Source: Lentzea alba (lineage in GTDB: Bacteria > Actinomycetota > Actinomycetes > Mycobacteriales > Pseudonocardiaceae). From it: a stretch of 64,000 nucleotides of DNA. A program made the position numbers and the translations under genes. Under the pieces are notes generated by a model that saw nothing but the letters and a program-made list of their open reading frames with translations, was not told where the DNA came from and made no database searches. Shown here in pieces: positions 7,749 to 15,612 of the stretch (position 1 is the stretch's first letter; each line of letters opens with the position of its first letter). The stretch spans positions 418,819 to 482,818 of the forward strand of contig NZ_JAAMPJ010000001.1 of assembly GCF_011067745.1 (NCBI RefSeq), in the 5' to 3' direction.

Positions 7749-8973
7749 ACACCACCGGGTTCATGAGGGCGGCAGGCGAGTCGACCAGGTGCACGACGCG
7801 CACGAAGCGCGCGAACATGTCCTGGTCGTGCGTCAACGCCACCTGCCACTTCTTCATGTACCAGCCGAAAGCGCGCTTGAGCGGTCCGGGCGCGTGGTGC
7901 TCGCTCGCCCAGCTCTGATCGGCATTGCTGGACAGCGCCCACGCGCCCTGCGCGATCTTCGCGACCTTCCGCTGGAAGTCCCGGCAACCCTTGGCGCTGA
8001 AGTCCTGGTGCCGCCGGAACAACAAGGCGCCCATCGCGGCGACCGTCATGCCCTGCCCGTACACGGGGTTGAACACGCACACCGCGTCCCCGACCGCGAC
8101 GAGCCCGCCCGGCCACCCCGGCGTCTGCTCGAACGCGAGGCGGCGGCTGGCCGTCCGCGCGAACAGGTACACGGGCGTGAGGGGCTCTGCGTCCGTGAGC
8201 ATCTCGGCGATGGGCCCGCGCAGCGAGTCCAGGAACTCCTGGAACCCCTCGGGCTCCCGCGACGGATGATCACCACCGGCCCCCTGGGCCGTGACCATCA
8301 GCCGGTCCCCCTCGATGCGCATCACGATGCCTCCGCGCGGGGTGTCCGGCGCGGACAGCGACTCGGCGATCACGACCGGGAAGTCCGGCGGCGCGGTGTA
8401 GAGCCGGGTCGCGTAACCCGTCCGCGAGTCGACCACGTCGGGCTCGGGCACCGTGATCCCCGCTTCCGCCAGCCAGGAGGGCAGCTTCGACGAACGGCCG
8501 GACGCGTCCACCACGAGATCGGCGTCGACCCGGCCGTTCCTCGTCAGCACACCGTCCACAGTGGAACCACGGAAGGACAGTCCGGTGACGTGCACGTCGT
8601 CCACGATCTTGGCGGTGAGGCGCCGGCGGAGGTGCGTCTCCAGCAACGGCCTGCTCACCACCAGCAGAGGCAGACCGGTCCGCGTCGAGGCGACCCACCC
8701 CAGCGGGTTGAGGATGCGCATCTCCCCCGCGTCCATCAGGTGCGCGCCGGCCTGCACGAGCTCGTCGTACAGCCCGGGGAACAGCCCCTCCATGATCTCG
8801 CCGCCGCGCACGAGCAACCCGTGCACGTGTCTGCCCTGCGGCACTCCCGCCCGAGGCTCGGGCACGTCAGACAGCTTGTCGCGTTCCAGGACCACCACGT
8901 CGTCGCACGTCTCGGTCAGCACCCGAGCCGCCAACAAGCCGGCGATTCCCCCACCGATCACCAGGGCCTTCAT
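7675..8973 (-). CDS. FAD-dependent monooxygenase-like oxidoreductase
   Basis: A 432-residue flavoprotein with the FAD-binding GGGIAGLLAARVL at 7-19, PQGRHVHGLL near 65, and the second FAD motif GDAVCVFNPVYGQGM near 300. These are features of the PHBH-like group A flavoprotein monooxygenases and related oxidoreductases. Substrate unknown. It lies tail to tail with uricase and overlaps its end by 74 bp; the last 25 residues (Arg-rich) come from that overlap and are probably not structured. HpxO-type urate hydroxylase was considered because of the neighbour, but its substrate motifs were not recognised. Confidence 0.8.
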   Translation of the reverse strand: MKALVIGGGIAGLLAARVLTETCDDVVVLERDKLSDVPEPRAGVPQGRHVHGLLVRGGEIMEGLFPGLYDELVQAGAHLMDAGEMRILNPLGWVASTRTGLPLLVVSRPLLETHLRRRLTAKIVDDVHVTGLSFRGSTVDGVLTRNGRVDADLVVDASGRSSKLPSWLAEAGITVPEPDVVDSRTGYATRLYTAPPDFPVVIAESLSAPDTPRGGIVMRIEGDRLMVTAQGAGGDHPSREPEGFQEFLDSLRGPIAEMLTDAEPLTPVYLFARTASRRLAFEQTPGWPGGLVAVGDAVCVFNPVYGQGMTVAAMGALLFRRHQDFSAKGCRDFQRKVAKIAQGAWALSSNADQSWASEHHAPGPLKRAFGWYMKKWQVALTHDQDMFARFVRVVHLVDSPAALMNPVVFRRLAKYSRQDPRRGRRRAGSNPR

Positions 8974-9003
8974 GGCCCCATTGAACCAGGGCCCGGCTGA
9001 GAG

Positions 9004-9471
9004 TCAGCGGTTCTCCGTGCCGCGCAACGACATCTGCTGGTCACGCCACGAGTGGAAGAGATCGGCCTCGCAGTACCAGTCCACCCCCGTCGGGCGTTCG
9101 CCGGTCGTCATGAACTCGATCAACAGCTGCCGGTACAGGTCGAGTGGAACACCGACACCGGGCGGGAAGTCGGTGTACTTCTCGTTGACGTACGGCGCTT
9201 CCTCCGACCCCTTGGGCCAGCCCATGAAGGTGTTGTCGACGAAGTACATGTAGCCCCACCCGCCGCGCACGGCGAGCACGACGTTGTGGTCGGGATCGCC
9301 CTCGGCGGTCAGCGCCCTCCCGAAGTGGTCGAGCGAACCGTCGTTGCACTCGGGCCGGCTCAGGAGCCCGATCAACGTGTCCACATCCGCTTCGCACGCG
9401 ACGACCTGGTACTTGTGCTCCGCCGCGTCGAGGTCGGGTAGCCCCGTCCAGAGGCCAGCACGCATGCTCAT
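9004..9471 (-). CDS. Imm1-like immunity protein
   Basis: A 155-residue acidic protein resembling the Imm1 immunity family of polymorphic toxin systems. The middle YMYFVDNTFMGWPKG and the ending with PPGVGVPLDLYRQLLIEFM followed by TGERPTGVDWY match the usual Imm1 layout, in which a closing 'vpldevraal.EFl.tG.rP..v.W' block is typical. The ATG at 9471 is chosen; an alternative ATG lies 6 bases downstream. No toxin, WXG100 or secretion gene is nearby, so it is an orphan here. Function as a bystander or anti-competitor immunity protein is inference from the family. Confidence 0.6.
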   Translation of the reverse strand: MSMRAGLWTGLPDLDAAEHKYQVVACEADVDTLIGLLSRPECNDGSLDHFGRALTAEGDPDHNVVLAVRGGWGYMYFVDNTFMGWPKGSEEAPYVNEKYTDFPPGVGVPLDLYRQLLIEFMTTGERPTGVDWYCEADLFHSWRDQQMSLRGTENR

Positions 9472-9547
9472 GCGAGCCACCCTGCACCCATTGCCTCCGA
9501 ACATTCGACACCCATTGACAGAACCACACGAACGGATGATGACCCGG

Positions 9548-10717
9548 TCAGCCCGATCGTGCGACAAGCCCTCTCAGTGCTGACTCGTCCAGACCCGTCG
9601 CGACCTGCACTTCCACCGGATCGAGTGCACCGCAGTCCACCGCACGGAGGAAGAACGACGACAACGCCTCCGCGGTCGCCGGTTCGTCCAGAACGCCACC
9701 TGAGACGCGCTGCACATAGGACTTCAGCCGACTGGCGTCCGCGTCCAATCCCTCGCGGTAGAAGGCGTAAACGGCCGCATAACGTGTCACCAATTGTGCC
9801 GGGTGCAAATCCCAACCCTGGTAGAAACCGTGCTCCAGTGATCGCCGCACGAGCCGGTAGTGCGTGTCCCAGCCGTGCTGCTTCTGATCACCTACGGGCA
9901 GCACGTTCGTGGAGCCGTCGGACAGCCGCACACCCGTTCCAGCAGCGGAAACCTGCATGACGTGCCGCGCGAAGTCGCACGCGCCGTGCGCCAAGTGCTG
10001 CTGCGCCGCGGACAACCCGCAACCCGCCGTGTAGTCGTAGGTGCCGAAGTGCAGACCTGTCACCCGGCCGCGCCCCGCTTCGATGAACCGCGGGATCGCC
10101 AGCCGACCCTCACCGTCCACGATGGACTGCGTGGTCTCGACCTGGATCTCGAACTTCAGATCCTTGTCGAAGAGGTCGAGCACCTCCCCGAACACCTCGA
10201 CCTGCTCGACTGATGTCACCTTCGGGAAAGTGATCACGAAACCTGGCGGAACCTCTCCCAATGCTGTCAGGAAGATGTCCAGCGTCCGCAGTCCGCGTTC
10301 ACGCAACGCCAAGGTGTCGAACGACTTGATGCGCACCCCGAACGACGGCGGCGCGACGCCCTGCTCCAGCCAGCGGGACACGAGGTGCGCCGTGCTCTCC
10401 GCATCCATGTCCTCGACGTCGTCCTCGGGCGCGCCGTAGCCGTCCTCGAAGTCGATCCGCAGGTCCTCGATCGGTTCCCGCCGCAGCTTGGCCTCGACGC
10501 GGTCGAGCACGCCCTCCGGCAGTTCCGGCAGCAGGTCCGGTTCGATCGACTCCAGCGCCTCCCGGCCCCAGTCGCCGATCGTGGACCCGATTATGCGACC
10601 GGCGGGCACGTAGCACGTGTGCACGGGCTGACGGCCCACCGGCCAGCTGCGTTCCACAGTGGACAACCGCGCGGTCACCCGCGCGACGTCGTCGGGGGAC
10701 AGCGAAGTCTCGTACAT
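9548..10717 (-). CDS. CitE-fold aldolase/lyase-like protein (DUF6986)
   Basis: A 389-residue member of the HpcH/HpaI-CitE TIM-barrel superfamily. Visible superfamily features in order are IDFEDGYGAPEDDVEDMDA near 100 (acidic Mg site), FEIQVETTQS near 210 (catalytic Glu region), GLHFGTYDYTAGCG near 245 and GWDLHPAQL near 320. The reaction is not established. The ATG overlaps the stop of malate synthase (ATGA), so the two are translationally coupled. Such a protein is recalled beside aceB and allR in the Streptomyces allantoin regulon. Candidate roles are cleavage of a glyoxylate-yielding C4 or C5 acid, or a missing step of ureidoglycolate use; both are inference. Confidence 0.82.
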   Translation of the reverse strand: MYETSLSPDDVARVTARLSTVERSWPVGRQPVHTCYVPAGRIIGSTIGDWGREALESIEPDLLPELPEGVLDRVEAKLRREPIEDLRIDFEDGYGAPEDDVEDMDAESTAHLVSRWLEQGVAPPSFGVRIKSFDTLALRERGLRTLDIFLTALGEVPPGFVITFPKVTSVEQVEVFGEVLDLFDKDLKFEIQVETTQSIVDGEGRLAIPRFIEAGRGRVTGLHFGTYDYTAGCGLSAAQQHLAHGACDFARHVMQVSAAGTGVRLSDGSTNVLPVGDQKQHGWDTHYRLVRRSLEHGFYQGWDLHPAQLVTRYAAVYAFYREGLDADASRLKSYVQRVSGGVLDEPATAEALSSFFLRAVDCGALDPVEVQVATGLDESALRGLVARSG

Positions 10718-12201
10718 CAGATGCGCTCGTACGCCGGCAACGTCAGGAAGTCGACGAAGTCCTCGGACAACGCGACCTGTTCGAACAGTTCGACGGCCGC
10801 CGCGACGTGCGGGCCTTCGAGCTCCCCGCCCACCCGCGCGAGCACGTCCCGCACCGCGTCCGCGGTGACCTGCGTGCCGTCGTCGAGCACGACCTTGTTG
10901 TTGATCCACTGCCAGATCTGCGACCGGCTGATCTCCGCGGTGGCCGCGTCCTCCATGAGGTTGTGGATCGCCGCCGCGCCGTTGCCGCCCAACCACGACG
11001 CGATGTACCGCACGCCGACGTCGACGGCCGACTCCAGCCCCGCCCGCGTGGCCGCGCCACCCGCGGACTTGAAGTCCAGCAACTGCTCGGCCGTCACCTC
11101 GACCTCGGGCCGCTGCTTGTCGACCTGGTTCGGCTGGTCGCCGAGCACGCCGTCGAAGATCTCGCGGCAGATCGGCACCAGGTCCGGGTGCGCGACCCAC
11201 GACCCGTCGAAGCCATCGGTCGCCTCACGCGTCTTGTCCTCACGCACCTTGCGCAACGCGTTCTCGGTGACTTCCGGGTCACGCCTGTTGGGAATGAACG
11301 CCGCCATGCCCCCCATGGCGAACGCCCCGCGCTTGTGACACGTCTTCACCAGAAGCTCGGTGTACGCGCGCATGAACGGCGCCGTCATCGTCACGCTGTT
11401 GCGGTCCGGCAGCACGTAGTCCGCGCCGGCGTCCCGGAAGTACTTGATGACGCTGAACAGGTAGTCCCACCGACCGGCGTTGAGCCCCGACGCGTGGTCG
11501 CGCAGTTCGTAGAGGATCTCCTCCATCTCGAACGCGGCCGGAATCGTCTCGATGAGGACCGTCGCGCGGATCGTGCCGTGCGGGATGTCGAGCAGCTGCT
11601 GCGCCGTCGTGAAGACGTCGTTCCACAGCCGTGCCTCAAGATGCGACTCCATCTTCGGCAGGTAGTAGTAGGGCTTGCCCAACTCGGCGTTGTGGAAGAA
11701 GTGCAACCCGAAGTCCACGAGCGCGCCCACGGCGTTCTTGCCGCCGAACTGCAGGTTCCGCTCGTCGAGGTGCCATCCGCGCGGCCGCACGACGATCGTC
11801 GGGTACGGCCCGCCCTTGAGCTTGTACTCCTTGCCCTCCGGCGAGGTGAACTCGATCGTCTCGCGCGCCGCCTCGTACAGGTTCACCTGTCCCTGCACGA
11901 CGTTGTCCCAGTGCGGCGTGTTCGCGTCCTCGAGGTCCGCCAGCCACACCTTCGCACCGGAGTTCAGCGCGTTGATCGTCATCTTCCGCTCGGTGGGCCC
12001 GGTGATCTCCACCCGCCGGTCCCTCAACGCCTCGGGCGCCGGGGCGACCTGCCACTCGCCGTCCCGGACGTGCTGAGTCACGGGCAAGAACCCGAGAGGC
12101 CGCCGCTCCTTGCGCAGGGCGAGCAGCTCGTCCCGGCGGGCGGCGTGCGCCTCGTGCAGCTTCGCAACGAACTCAAGAGCCCCGTCAGTGAGGACCTGCA
12201 C
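10717..12201 (-). CDS. aceB: malate synthase A
   Basis: Condenses glyoxylate and acetyl-CoA to malate (494 residues, type A length). It contains [15 protein letters not shown] near 90 (acidic catalytic and Mg residues), RPRGWHLDE near 145, the catalytic-arginine stretch [22 protein letters not shown] near 205 in shortened view, and [15 protein letters not shown] near 300. The GTG start has AGAGGTGG six bases upstream. It is divergent from the IclR-type regulator, with an operator-like site between them, and drains the glyoxylate made by the allantoin pathway into the TCA cycle. Confidence 0.96.
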   Translation of the reverse strand: MQVLTDGALEFVAKLHEAHAARRDELLALRKERRPLGFLPVTQHVRDGEWQVAPAPEALRDRRVEITGPTERKMTINALNSGAKVWLADLEDANTPHWDNVVQGQVNLYEAARETIEFTSPEGKEYKLKGGPYPTIVVRPRGWHLDERNLQFGGKNAVGALVDFGLHFFHNAELGKPYYYLPKMESHLEARLWNDVFTTAQQLLDIPHGTIRATVLIETIPAAFEMEEILYELRDHASGLNAGRWDYLFSVIKYFRDAGADYVLPDRNSVTMTAPFMRAYTELLVKTCHKRGAFAMGGMAAFIPNRRDPEVTENALRKVREDKTREATDGFDGSWVAHPDLVPICREIFDGVLGDQPNQVDKQRPEVEVTAEQLLDFKSAGGAATRAGLESAVDVGVRYIASWLGGNGAAAIHNLMEDAATAEISRSQIWQWINNKVVLDDGTQVTADAVRDVLARVGGELEGPHVAAAVELFEQVALSEDFVDFLTLPAYERI

Positions 12202-12238
12202 CTGGATCCACCTCTCTCGGTTTTGCTGTGTGGACTAT

Positions 12239-12258
12239 AGTTTTTGCATTGCGGAACT
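12239..12258. promoter_or_regulatory. IclR/AllR-type operator 3 (aceB/IclR divergent promoter)
   Basis: On the minus strand this reads AGTTCCGCAATGCAAAAACT, which aligns with operator 2 (AGTTTCCGC...AGAAACT) at most positions when one gap is allowed. It lies directly beside the self-complementary ACTATAGT at about 12234-12241, whose TATAGT could act as -10 element in either direction. A site for autoregulation and aceB control is inferred. Confidence 0.5.
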
Positions 12259-12277
12259 GCAACGAGAGGAGCAGCAC

Positions 12278-13018
12278 GTGTCCACAGGTGGCGTGCAGTC
12301 GTTGCAAAGAGCGTTCGACCTGCTGGAACGCTTGGCCGACGCCGGTGGCGAGGCCTCTCTTTCCGAACTGGCCACGACCTCAGGCCTACCCCTGCCCACG
12401 ATCCACCGCCTGATTCGCACCCTCGTCACGCTGGGGTACGTCCGCCAAAACAGCAACCGCCGCTACACCCTCGGCTCCCGCCTGATCCGTCTGGGCGAGA
12501 CCGCCTCCCGCCAGTACGGCACCTGGGCGCGGCCGTTCCTCTCACAACTAGTTGACTCAGTGGAGGAAACCGCAAACCTCGCCGTCCTCGACGGTGACGA
12601 GGTCGTCTACGTGGCGCAGGTGCCCTCGAAGCACTCGATGCGCATGTTCACGGAGGTGGGGCGGAGGTTGTTGCCGCACGGCACCGGCGTGGGCAAGGCG
12701 ATGCTCTCGCAGCTGCCGCGCACGGACGTGAAGGCGCTGCTGGACCGCACGGGCCTGCCCGCGTACACGTCGAACACGATCACGGACCCGACCGTGCTGC
12801 TCGACTCGCTCGACGAGATCGCGGACCGCGGCTACGCGCTGGACGAGTCCGAGCAGGAGCTCGGGGTGCGGTGCATCGCGGTGCCGGTGGTGGGCGGGCC
12901 GACGCTGGCCGCGGTGTCGGTGTCGGGTCCGGAGGGCAGGCTCACGAAGGAAGCCGTGTCACGAATCCTGCCGGAGGTGCTGGCCGTGGCGAAGAGACTC
13001 GCCGACCGAGCAAGCTGA
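12278..13018 (+). CDS. allR: IclR-family transcriptional regulator (AllR-like)
   Basis: A 246-residue repressor-type regulator. The N-terminal winged helix covers about 1-65 (SLQRAFDLLERLADAGGEASLSELA..., then LPLPTIHRLIRTLVTLGYV as recognition part), and the C-terminal IclR effector domain includes HGTGVGKAMLSQL and the ligand-binding RGYALDESEQELGVRCIAVPV. The GTG at 12278 has GAGAGGAG seven bases upstream. Its position next to aceB, and operator-like sites shared with the hyi/uraD promoter, make it the likely regulator of the whole block; AllR responds to glyoxylate or allantoin-derived acids in relatives. The symbol is by context. Confidence 0.85.
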   Translation: MSTGGVQSLQRAFDLLERLADAGGEASLSELATTSGLPLPTIHRLIRTLVTLGYVRQNSNRRYTLGSRLIRLGETASRQYGTWARPFLSQLVDSVEETANLAVLDGDEVVYVAQVPSKHSMRMFTEVGRRLLPHGTGVGKAMLSQLPRTDVKALLDRTGLPAYTSNTITDPTVLLDSLDEIADRGYALDESEQELGVRCIAVPVVGGPTLAAVSVSGPEGRLTKEAVSRILPEVLAVAKRLADRAS

Positions 13019-13019
13019 C

Positions 13020-13050
13020 GCAGGGGTACCCCCGAGCTGGGAACCCCTGC
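13020..13050. terminator. bidirectional terminator between allR and ftsY
   Basis: Arms GCAGGGGTACCC and GGGAACCCCTGC (one mismatch) around a 7-base loop lie just after the regulator stop, between convergent genes. No strong U run on either side. Confidence 0.65.
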
Positions 13051-13080
13051 ATCACAACGTACTCAGCGGGTCCGACAAGA

Positions 13081-14370
13081 TCAGCCGAGCAGGGCGTCCA
13101 CGAAGGCGCCCGGTTCGAACGGCGCCAGATGGTCGGCGCCCTCGCCGAGGCCGACGAGCTTCACCGGCACGCCGAGCTCGCGCTGCACCTGGAACACGAT
13201 GCCGCCCTTGGCCGTGCCGTCGAGCTTGGTCAGCACGATGCCCGTGATGGCGACCTGCTCCGCGAACACGCGCGCCTGCGTCAGGCCGTTCTGCCCGGTG
13301 GTGGCGTCCAGCACGAGCAGCACTTCGTCCACCACGGCCTGCTTCTCGACGACCCGCTTGACCTTGCCGAGCTCGTCCATCAGGCCTTTCTTGGTGTGCA
13401 ACCGCCCAGCGGTGTCGACCAGCACGGTGGAGACGCCGGTCTCCATACCCCGCTTGACCGCCTCGAACGCCACCGAGGCCGGGTCGCCACCCTCAGGGCC
13501 CCGCACGGTCTCGGCACCGACCCGCTTGCCCCAGGTCTCCAACTGGTCCGCGGCGGCGGCGCGGAACGTGTCCGCGGCCCCCAGCAGCACCGTGCGTCCG
13601 TCGGCCACCAGAACGCGCGCGAGCTTGCCGGTGGTGGTCGTCTTGCCGACGCCATTCACGCCCACCACGAGCAGCACGGCGGGCTTGCCGGCGTGCGGCA
13701 GGGCCTTCAGCGACCGGTCCATCTTCGGCTCGAGAGCGTCCACCAGAACCGAGCGCAGCAACGCGGCGGCCTCGGCCTCGGTCCGCACGCCGGAAGACGC
13801 GATCTTCGAGCGCAGCGTGTCCACGATCTCGGTGGTGAGAGCCGCCCCGAGATCGGCGATCAGCAGCGTGTCCTCGACGTCCTGCCACGAGTCCTCGTCC
13901 AGGTCGCCGGCACCGAGCAGGCCCAGCAACGACGTGCCGAACGCGTTGCGCGACTTCGAGAGCTTGCCGCGCAACCGCTCCAGGCGGCCCGCGGTCGGCT
14001 CGATCTCCTCGACCTCGGAGGCCTCGACCGGCAGGTCGACCTCGACGAACCCGCGCTTCACCGAGTCGCGCGGCACGGAGGCGTCGTCCCCGACCCCCGG
14101 CTGCCCGTCGACCTCGGTCCGGTCGGCGACCGGGTGCTCGACCGGCTCGACGACCTCAGCCGCCGCCACCGCCTCGGCGTCGGACGCCTCAGGCGCCGCG
14201 GGCGTCAGCGTGAACCCGGACGAGGCCTGGTAGCCACCCGAGCGAGGGCTCTCCTCCTTCTGGGGCAGGCTGATGCGACGGCGACGCGTCAGCACCACAC
14301 CGGTCACCAGCGCGGCGATCAGCACGACCGCCACGACGACGAGGATCAGGACAAGGGAAGACGTCGACAC
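13081..14370 (-). CDS. ftsY: signal recognition particle receptor FtsY
   Basis: SRP-receptor GTPase that docks ribosome-SRP complexes at the membrane (429 residues). An N-terminal membrane segment at about 5-28 is followed by a basic RRRR patch and an acidic A domain rich in Glu/Asp/Ala to about 125. The N domain follows, then the G domain with G1 GVNGVGKTTTT at 237-246, DTAADTFRAAA-like G2 (AADTFRAAAADQL), DTAGRLHTKKGLMDEL and TKLDGTAKGG. The direct membrane anchor is typical of actinobacterial FtsY. It normally follows smc; here about 5.6 kb and several genes separate them. Confidence 0.97.
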   Translation of the reverse strand: MSTSSLVLILVVVAVVLIAALVTGVVLTRRRRISLPQKEESPRSGGYQASSGFTLTPAAPEASDAEAVAAAEVVEPVEHPVADRTEVDGQPGVGDDASVPRDSVKRGFVEVDLPVEASEVEEIEPTAGRLERLRGKLSKSRNAFGTSLLGLLGAGDLDEDSWQDVEDTLLIADLGAALTTEIVDTLRSKIASSGVRTEAEAAALLRSVLVDALEPKMDRSLKALPHAGKPAVLLVVGVNGVGKTTTTGKLARVLVADGRTVLLGAADTFRAAAADQLETWGKRVGAETVRGPEGGDPASVAFEAVKRGMETGVSTVLVDTAGRLHTKKGLMDELGKVKRVVEKQAVVDEVLLVLDATTGQNGLTQARVFAEQVAITGIVLTKLDGTAKGGIVFQVQRELGVPVKLVGLGEGADHLAPFEPGAFVDALLG

Positions 14371-14463
14371 GGACTCATGGTTTCACAGGCCCGCATGTGA
14401 CCTGTCAACAAAGTATTGCTCAATTAGGCGAAAATTTCACCAAAGCTCTTGCGCCCGGCCACG

Positions 14464-14481
14464 GTGTGGAATAGACCACAC
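14464..14481. promoter_or_regulatory. DasR-like (GntR-type) operator before anmK
   Basis: GTGTGGAATAGACCACAC is a perfect 6+6 palindrome whose core TGGAATAGACCA differs at only two positions from the recalled DasR consensus TGGTCTAGACCA. DasR controls amino-sugar genes in actinomycetes. The site ends 3 bases before the GTG of an amino-sugar kinase gene, a position fit for repression. Confidence 0.6.
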
Positions 14482-14484
14482 GTC

Positions 14485-15612
14485 GTGAGGGTGATCGGAC
14501 TGATTTCCGGCACGTCGATGGACGGCATCGACGTGGCCGTGGCCGACCTGTCGGTCAGCGGTGACGTGGTCGAGCTCGTGCCGGTGCAGCACGCCGAGCA
14601 CCCGTTCCCGAAGGATCTGCTCGAGAAACCCCGGGACCTCGCTGAAGTGTGCGCCTTCGACACCTCCCTCGGGCAGGCTTTCGGAGAAGTCGCCGCCGGG
14701 TACCTGCCGGCCGAGCTGATCAGCTCGCTCGGGCAGACCGTCCACCACGAGGTGCAGGACGGCGACTGCCTCGGCACGTTGCAGCTCGGGCAGCCCGCGT
14801 GGATCGCCGAACGGACCGGTGTCCCGGTCGTCGCGGACCTCAGGGTCCGGGACGTCGCCGCGGGAGGCCAGGGAGCACCGCTGGCGAGCACCCTCGACGC
14901 GCTCTGGCTGGCCGGTGACGCCCCCGCGGTCGCGCTGAACATCGGCGGCATCGCGAACATCACCGTCGTCAGACCGGGCAGCCCGCCGATCGCGTACGAC
15001 ACAGGCCCCGGCAACGCGCTGATGGACGCCGTCATGGAGGTCATCTCCAACGGCGAAAGACGCCAGGACACCAACGGCGAATTCGCCAGAAGAGGCCAGA
15101 CGAGAGAAGACATCCTCAAGAAGCTCCTCGCAGACCCGTACTACGCGAAGCCGTGGCCCAAGTCGACGGGCAAAGAGCTCTTCAACGCCGAGTACCTGCA
15201 AGGGTTTCCGACGGTCCCGGCCGAGGACATGCTGCGCACGCTGGCGGAGCTCACGGCCCGCACCATCGCGGACGCCTGCCGCGCGCACGACGCCCGCGTG
15301 GTGGTCGCGTCCGGCGGCGGGATGCGCAATCCGGTGCTCGTCGAGTCGCTCACCCGAGCACTCGACCCGATCCCGTTGAAGATCAGCGACTCGCTGGGCC
15401 TGCCGCGCGACGGCAAGGAGGCCTATCTCGCCGCACTGCTCGGTTTCCTGACGTGGCACGGTATTCCGGGCAACACGCCGTCCGCGACCGGCGCGTCCGG
15501 ACCGCGGTTGCTCGGCAGCATCACGCCCGGCGACGGACCGCTGCGGCTGCCGGAGCCCGTCACCACCGCGGTGACCAGGCTGAAAGTGGGGGAACCGAAG
15601 TGCGCGGACTAG
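14485..15612 (+). CDS. anmK: anhydro-N-acetylmuramic acid kinase
   Basis: Opens and phosphorylates 1,6-anhydro-MurNAc to MurNAc-6-phosphate in peptidoglycan recycling (375 residues). It has the ATP-binding N-terminal GLISGTSMDGIDVAVADL, the substrate part VADLRVRDVAAGGQGAPL near 130, NIGGIANITVV near 155 and DTGPGNALMDA near 175, plus C-terminal ASGGGMRNP and GLPRDGKEAYLAALLG. The GTG at 14485 yields the family start VRVIGLISGTS; no good Shine-Dalgarno is seen. It overlaps the following symporter gene by 13 bp. The MurQ etherase that should use its product is not in the window. Confidence 0.95.
   Translation: MRVIGLISGTSMDGIDVAVADLSVSGDVVELVPVQHAEHPFPKDLLEKPRDLAEVCAFDTSLGQAFGEVAAGYLPAELISSLGQTVHHEVQDGDCLGTLQLGQPAWIAERTGVPVVADLRVRDVAAGGQGAPLASTLDALWLAGDAPAVALNIGGIANITVVRPGSPPIAYDTGPGNALMDAVMEVISNGERRQDTNGEFARRGQTREDILKKLLADPYYAKPWPKSTGKELFNAEYLQGFPTVPAEDMLRTLAELTARTIADACRAHDARVVVASGGGMRNPVLVESLTRALDPIPLKISDSLGLPRDGKEAYLAALLGFLTWHGIPGNTPSATGASGPRLLGSITPGDGPLRLPEPVTTAVTRLKVGEPKCAD

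Noticed and set aside
7675..8973. HpxO-type FAD urate hydroxylase for the gene beside uricase
   Set aside because: Only general group A flavoprotein motifs are seen; the PQGRHVHGLL type belongs to a broad oxidoreductase family and a true uricase is already next door.
12871..14400. 509-codon plus-strand frame across ftsY
   Set aside because: Antisense to ftsY and overlapping the allR 3' end; composition typical of GC-driven false frames.
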